Of a stretch of DNA of 7,909 nt, positions 5,466 to 7,909 are shown in pieces. This DNA is from Halobacteriales archaeon QS_9_70_65. GTDB lineage: Archaea; Halobacteriota; Halobacteria; Halobacteriales; Haloarculaceae. The translations under genes and the position numbers were made by a program. Location: the NCBI GenBank assembly GCA_003023535.1, contig PXSC01000145.1:1-7909 (forward strand), read 5' to 3'. The notes under the pieces are model-generated. The model ran no database searches and was not told the DNA's origin. It saw nothing but the letters and a program-made list of their open reading frames with translations. Numbering within the stretch: the stretch's first letter is position 1; each line of letters begins with the position of its first letter.

Positions 5466-5771
5466 ATGAACACACAGTCGCAGGTCGCGGCCTTCGTCGC
5501 GGAGCACGGCCTCGACGCGCCGGCGGCGTATCGGCTGCTCGATACCGTCTCGGAACTCGGCGAGGTCGCCAAGGCGGTCTGCACCTCGACGGGCTACGGC
5601 GCCGACCCGGAGTCGGTCGACGTTCCGGAAGACGAACTCGGCGACGCGCTGTTCGCGCTGCTGGCGCTCTGTGCGGAGCTCGACGTCGACGCCGAGGCCG
5701 CCCTCGAAACGTCGCTCTCGAAGTACGAGAACCGCCTCGCCGAGTCGGGACGCGCGGGAAGCGGCGAGTAG
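5466..5771 (+). CDS. MazG-like nucleotide pyrophosphohydrolase
   Basis: This is a 101-residue all-alpha protein of the MazG/all-alpha NTP pyrophosphatase superfamily, which hydrolyses (d)NTPs to NMP and pyrophosphate, often for pool cleaning. The two Mg-binding helices are visible: SELGEVAKAV with Glu30 and Glu33, and DELGDALFALLALCAEL with Glu57 and Asp60 (ExxE...ExxD pattern). Lys86 in LSKYENR lies at the C-terminal helix. The length suits a single-domain member. The ATG at 5466 is placed about 25 nt after a TATA element and the mRNA is probably leaderless. It is divergent from the short acyl-CoA-synthetase-like gene and convergent with korAB. The exact nucleotide substrate cannot be read from sequence. 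Confidence 0.85.
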   Translation: MNTQSQVAAFVAEHGLDAPAAYRLLDTVSELGEVAKAVCTSTGYGADPESVDVPEDELGDALFALLALCAELDVDAEAALETSLSKYENRLAESGRAGSGE

Positions 5772-5808
5772 CGAGCAGGCGGAACGTTCTCTGGCCGGAT
5801 CGGAGTCG

Positions 5809-5870
5809 ACGGCCCGTGTTCCGCACACCTGCCCCGGCGGGCCGCCGGCGACGTTCAGGTCACGGGCCGT
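5809..5870. other. Nested inverted repeat between mazG-like gene and korB
   Basis: ACGGCCCGTG (5809-5818) pairs perfectly with CACGGGCCGT (5861-5870). Inside, ACCTG (5827-5831) pairs with CAGGT (5856-5860), continuous with the outer arm on the 3' side, and an apical hairpin CCGGCG-GGC-CGCCGG occupies 5834-5848. The result is one branched rod with an 8-nt bulge on one side. It lies between the two convergent genes, so a bidirectional transcript-end structure is possible. There is no flanking T-run. A minus-strand CTTTATC (5894-5888) upstream of it could alternatively be a TATA box for a small minus-strand RNA. Confidence 0.45.
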
Positions 5871-5995
5871 CTGGTCCCGTCTCCATTGATAAAGCTCCGG
5901 ACGTTCGCTCGACGACCCGGCCGGAGTGTCGCCCACGGAACGGTCGGCGGCCCACGTCCGCCGCGGCGGCGGTCGACCCGCCTCGGGACCGCGGT

Positions 5996-6759
5996 TCAGT
6001 AGAACTCCCGAACCAGGTCCATCGCGTCGTCGGGAGCGCCGTCGGGGATGTCGGTCATCGGCTCGGTGACGCCCTCGCGGGTCTCGAAGCCGACCGAGCT
6101 CTCGTTCTGGTAGATGACGCCCTGGTACTCCTTGTCGCGGTCCATGATGAGATCCTTCGCGGCGTCGTAGTCGGTGCGGTCGTGGTCGAACTCCTCGTCG
6201 CCGACGTCGACGATGGTGTCCCGGAAGTAGTCGTAGGTGTCGACGTCATTGAACGTCACGCAGGGCGAATACACGTTGACGAAGCCGAAGCCGTCGTGTT
6301 CGATGGCCTTCTGGACGATTTCGGTGTGCCGCTGGGAGTCCGACGAGAAGGACTGAGCGATGAAGGTGCCGCCGGCAGCGAGCGCCAGCGCCAGCGGGTT
6401 GACCGGTTGCTGGTTGGTGCCGTCCGGGCTCGTGGAGGTCTCGAAGTCCTCCCGGGAGGTGGGAGAAAACTGGCCCTTCGTCAGGCCGTAGATGCGGTTG
6501 TCCATGACGACGTACGTCATGTCGACGTTGCGGCGGACGGCGTGGACGAAGTGGCCGGCCCCGATGGAGTAGCCGTCGCCGTCGCCGCCGGCGACCATCA
6601 CCTCGAGTTGCCGGCGACCACGAACGTGTCGTCGGGATCGTTGCCCGTCTGGGCCAGCGCCTTCATCATGCCGTTCATCGTGCCGAAGTCGCCGCACCCG
6701 GGACACCAGGTGGGTTGTTCGTCCGATTTGAAGTCGGTGAATCTGATGTCGGAGCTCAT
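5996..6759 (-). pseudogene. korB: 2-oxoacid:ferredoxin oxidoreductase beta subunit, internally deleted and frameshifted
   Basis: KorB carries the TPP site and an Fe-S cluster of the KorAB enzyme, which oxidises 2-oxoglutarate to succinyl-CoA with ferredoxin. The first piece (6759-6598) encodes 50 normal residues, including WCPGCGDFGTMNGMM (two cluster Cys) and ending DDTFVVAG, then reads NSR and a TGA. The second piece, in another frame from 6607 to the TGA at 5996, resumes with LEVMVAGGDGDGYSIGAG (TPP GDG motif), MDNRIYGLTKGQ, SPCVTFND (a further Cys) and ends REFY. The family segment between VVAG and LEVM, including the conserved GIGCSG and HGRALPVGTG parts, is missing: about 36 residues. 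The total without the gap (253) plus 36 gives the usual size near 289. The ATG at 6759 overlaps the korA stop (ATGA), with GGAGG at 6768-6764 in front. As read it cannot make functional KorB; an assembly error is possible. Confidence 0.85.
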
Positions 6760-7909
6760 CGTGCCTCCACCTCCGCGTCGGCCGGCTCGCCGAGGACGGC
6801 CCTGACCTCCTCGGCGAGTTCGTCGGCCTTGAAGCGGACGCCGTCGTACTTGTTGATGCGTTCGACCCGCGTCAGCGCGTCGTGTTCGACGAGGTCGGCG
6901 AACTGCCCGGTCGCGTTGCACTCGACGACGATGACGTCATCGGCGGCCTCGACCTCGTCGGTCATGTCCGGCCGGGGGAAGACGTACGGTACCGACAGGA
7001 AGCGGACGTCGATGCCGTCGGCCGCCAGCAGCTCGATGGCGTCCCGCACGGCGCCCTCGTTGGAGCCCCACGAGACGACGAGCGTGTCGGCGTCGGGATC
7101 GCCGAACTCCCGGTAGCTCCAGTCCTCGCGCTCGACGGCCGTCTCGACCTTTCGGTCGCGCTTGTCGACCTGCTGGACGCGCATCTCCTGTTCTTCGGTC
7201 CGTCGGCCGAGTTCGTCGTGCTCGAGGCCGGTCGACATGTGGGCGCCGTCGGCCGTCCCGGGGAGGGCACGCGGGCTGATACCGTCGTCGGTGACCGCGT
7301 GCGGCCGGAACTGGCCCTTCCCGTCGGTCCACTCCTCGATCGACTCCTCGTCGACGACCTTCCCGCGGTCGATCTCGACGTCGTCCATGTCGAACTCCTC
7401 GGGCTCGAAGGTCTGTTCGGTGACCGCAAGCGCCAGGTCGGCCGTCAGGTAGACCGGCAGCTGGTACTTCTCGGCGAGGTTGAACGCCTCGACGGTCTTG
7501 TGGAAGCACTCCGAGACGGTCGTCGGCGCCAGGACGAACCGCGGCACCTCGCCGTGGCCGCCGTACAGCATCGCCTCGAGATCGCCCTGCTCCTGTTTGG
7601 TCGGCATCCCGGTCGACGGCCCCGACCGCATCACGTTGCAGATGACCAGCGGCGTCTCCGAGGTGGCGACGAGGCCGAACGTCTCGGTCATCAGGTCGAT
7701 ACCGGGCCCCGAGGTGGCAGTCATCGAACGGGCACCGGCCCGGGCGGCCCCCAGCGCCATGTTGACGGCCGACAGCTCGTCTTCGGCCTGGACGACGATG
7801 CCGCCGTAGTCCTCGATGCGGCCCTTCAGGTACTCCATCACGTCCGTGGCGGGCGTGATGGGGTAGCCCGCGTAGAACCGACAGCCGGCGGCGAGGGCGC
7901 CCATCCCGA
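6756..7909 (-). CDS. korA: 2-oxoacid:ferredoxin oxidoreductase alpha subunit, C-terminal part (5' end outside window)
   Basis: The frame is open from the right edge to the TGA at 6758-6756, giving 383 residues; the N-terminal gamma domain (haloarchaeal KorA is near 590 residues) lies outside. The part seen begins with the pyrimidine-binding domain: GCRFYAGYPITPATDVMEYL, EDELSAVNMALGAARAGAR, then SGPGIDLMTETFGLVATSE and SGPSTGMPTKQEQGDLEAM, whose Gly/Thr-rich loop is characteristic. Then follow the acidic insert with DDGISPRALPGT and GAHMSTGLEHDELG, and the C-terminal domain SWGSNEGAVRDAIELLAADGIDVRFL and VVECNATGQFADL. The match is to the KorA type for 2-oxoglutarate rather than pyruvate, judged by its KorB partner's N-terminus; substrate remains an inference. 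With KorB it replaces the 2-oxoglutarate dehydrogenase complex in the haloarchaeal TCA cycle. The coding sequence appears intact, in contrast with korB. Confidence 0.93.
   Translation of the reverse strand, partial: GMGALAAGCRFYAGYPITPATDVMEYLKGRIEDYGGIVVQAEDELSAVNMALGAARAGARSMTATSGPGIDLMTETFGLVATSETPLVICNVMRSGPSTGMPTKQEQGDLEAMLYGGHGEVPRFVLAPTTVSECFHKTVEAFNLAEKYQLPVYLTADLALAVTEQTFEPEEFDMDDVEIDRGKVVDEESIEEWTDGKGQFRPHAVTDDGISPRALPGTADGAHMSTGLEHDELGRRTEEQEMRVQQVDKRDRKVETAVEREDWSYREFGDPDADTLVVSWGSNEGAVRDAIELLAADGIDVRFLSVPYVFPRPDMTDEVEAADDVIVVECNATGQFADLVEHDALTRVERINKYDGVRFKADELAEEVRAVLGEPADAEVEAR
6764..6768 (-). promoter_or_regulatory. Shine-Dalgarno for korB within the end of korA
   Basis: On the minus strand GGAGG lies 4 nt before the korB ATG, and the ATG overlaps the korA TGA as ATGA. 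Unlike the probably leaderless genes in this window, korB, being internal in an operon, has a ribosome site, consistent with reinitiation or coupled translation. Confidence 0.6.

Noticed and set aside
4305..5936. Long minus-strand open frame (543 codons) across pabC and its neighbours
   Set aside because: It runs antisense to pabC and the MazG-like gene and out of frame with the minus-strand ANL-like gene, has Arg-rich composition unlike haloarchaeal proteins, and shows no domain. It is an artefact of high GC.
6590..6620. Programmed frameshift explaining the two korB frames
   Set aside because: A slip would restore the frame but not the missing conserved GIGCSG and HGRALPVGTG segments, so sequence is really absent.
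4661..6805. Long plus-strand open frame (714 codons) over the ANL-like gene, the MazG-like gene and korB
   Set aside because: It is antisense to korB and the ANL-like gene and lacks recognisable domains; parts read as complements of acidic proteins.
1..7909. CRISPR array, toxin-antitoxin pair, defence island or complete insertion sequence
   Set aside because: No regularly spaced repeats, no cas, transposase or toxin-like proteins were seen on either strand; the repeats present are isolated hairpins.

Overview
The window looks like chromosomal DNA of a haloarchaeon (class Halobacteria). GC content is very high, the predicted proteins are rich in Asp and Glu, several genes have a TATA-like element about 26 nt before the start codon with no Shine-Dalgarno (leaderless type), and the gene set (two-subunit KorAB, Lrp/AsnC regulator, archaeal aroE, pab locus, MazG-like protein) is typical of that class. 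I cannot name the genus from this sequence alone.

Layout, left to right. At 1-781 (+) is the C-terminal part of a metal-dependent amidohydrolase; its stop codon overlaps that of a convergent Lrp/AsnC regulator (778-1239, -). The regulator is divergent from aroE (1383-2177, +). A hairpin-rich, repeat-like gap follows, then a small helix-hairpin-helix protein (2509-2928, +). Next comes 567 bp without a convincing gene but full of perfect hairpins. It includes an end that resembles an IS200/IS605-type right end and a possible small structured RNA with its own TATA box. Then comes a damaged pab locus: an in-frame fusion of a PabB N-terminus to a PabA C-terminus (3496-3918), overlapping an intact pabC-like class IV aminotransferase gene (3903-4772). 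A short acyl-CoA-synthetase-like protein (4805-5413, -) and a MazG-like protein (5466-5771, +) diverge from a 52-bp spacer with one central TATA element. The right end holds korB, internally deleted and frameshifted (5996-6759, -), and the C-terminal part of korA (6756-7909, -), overlapping by ATGA.

The most notable point is the set of internal deletions. The pab locus has lost the whole middle of pabB and pabA and keeps only pabC. korB has lost about 36 residues including a probable Fe-S ligand and is out of frame, beside an apparently intact korA. Either these genes are decaying in this lineage, or the assembly is collapsed here; read-level data would decide. I did not find a defence system, CRISPR array or complete mobile element. 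The less explained material is the hairpin-rich noncoding DNA at 2178-2508, 2929-3495 and 5809-5870.
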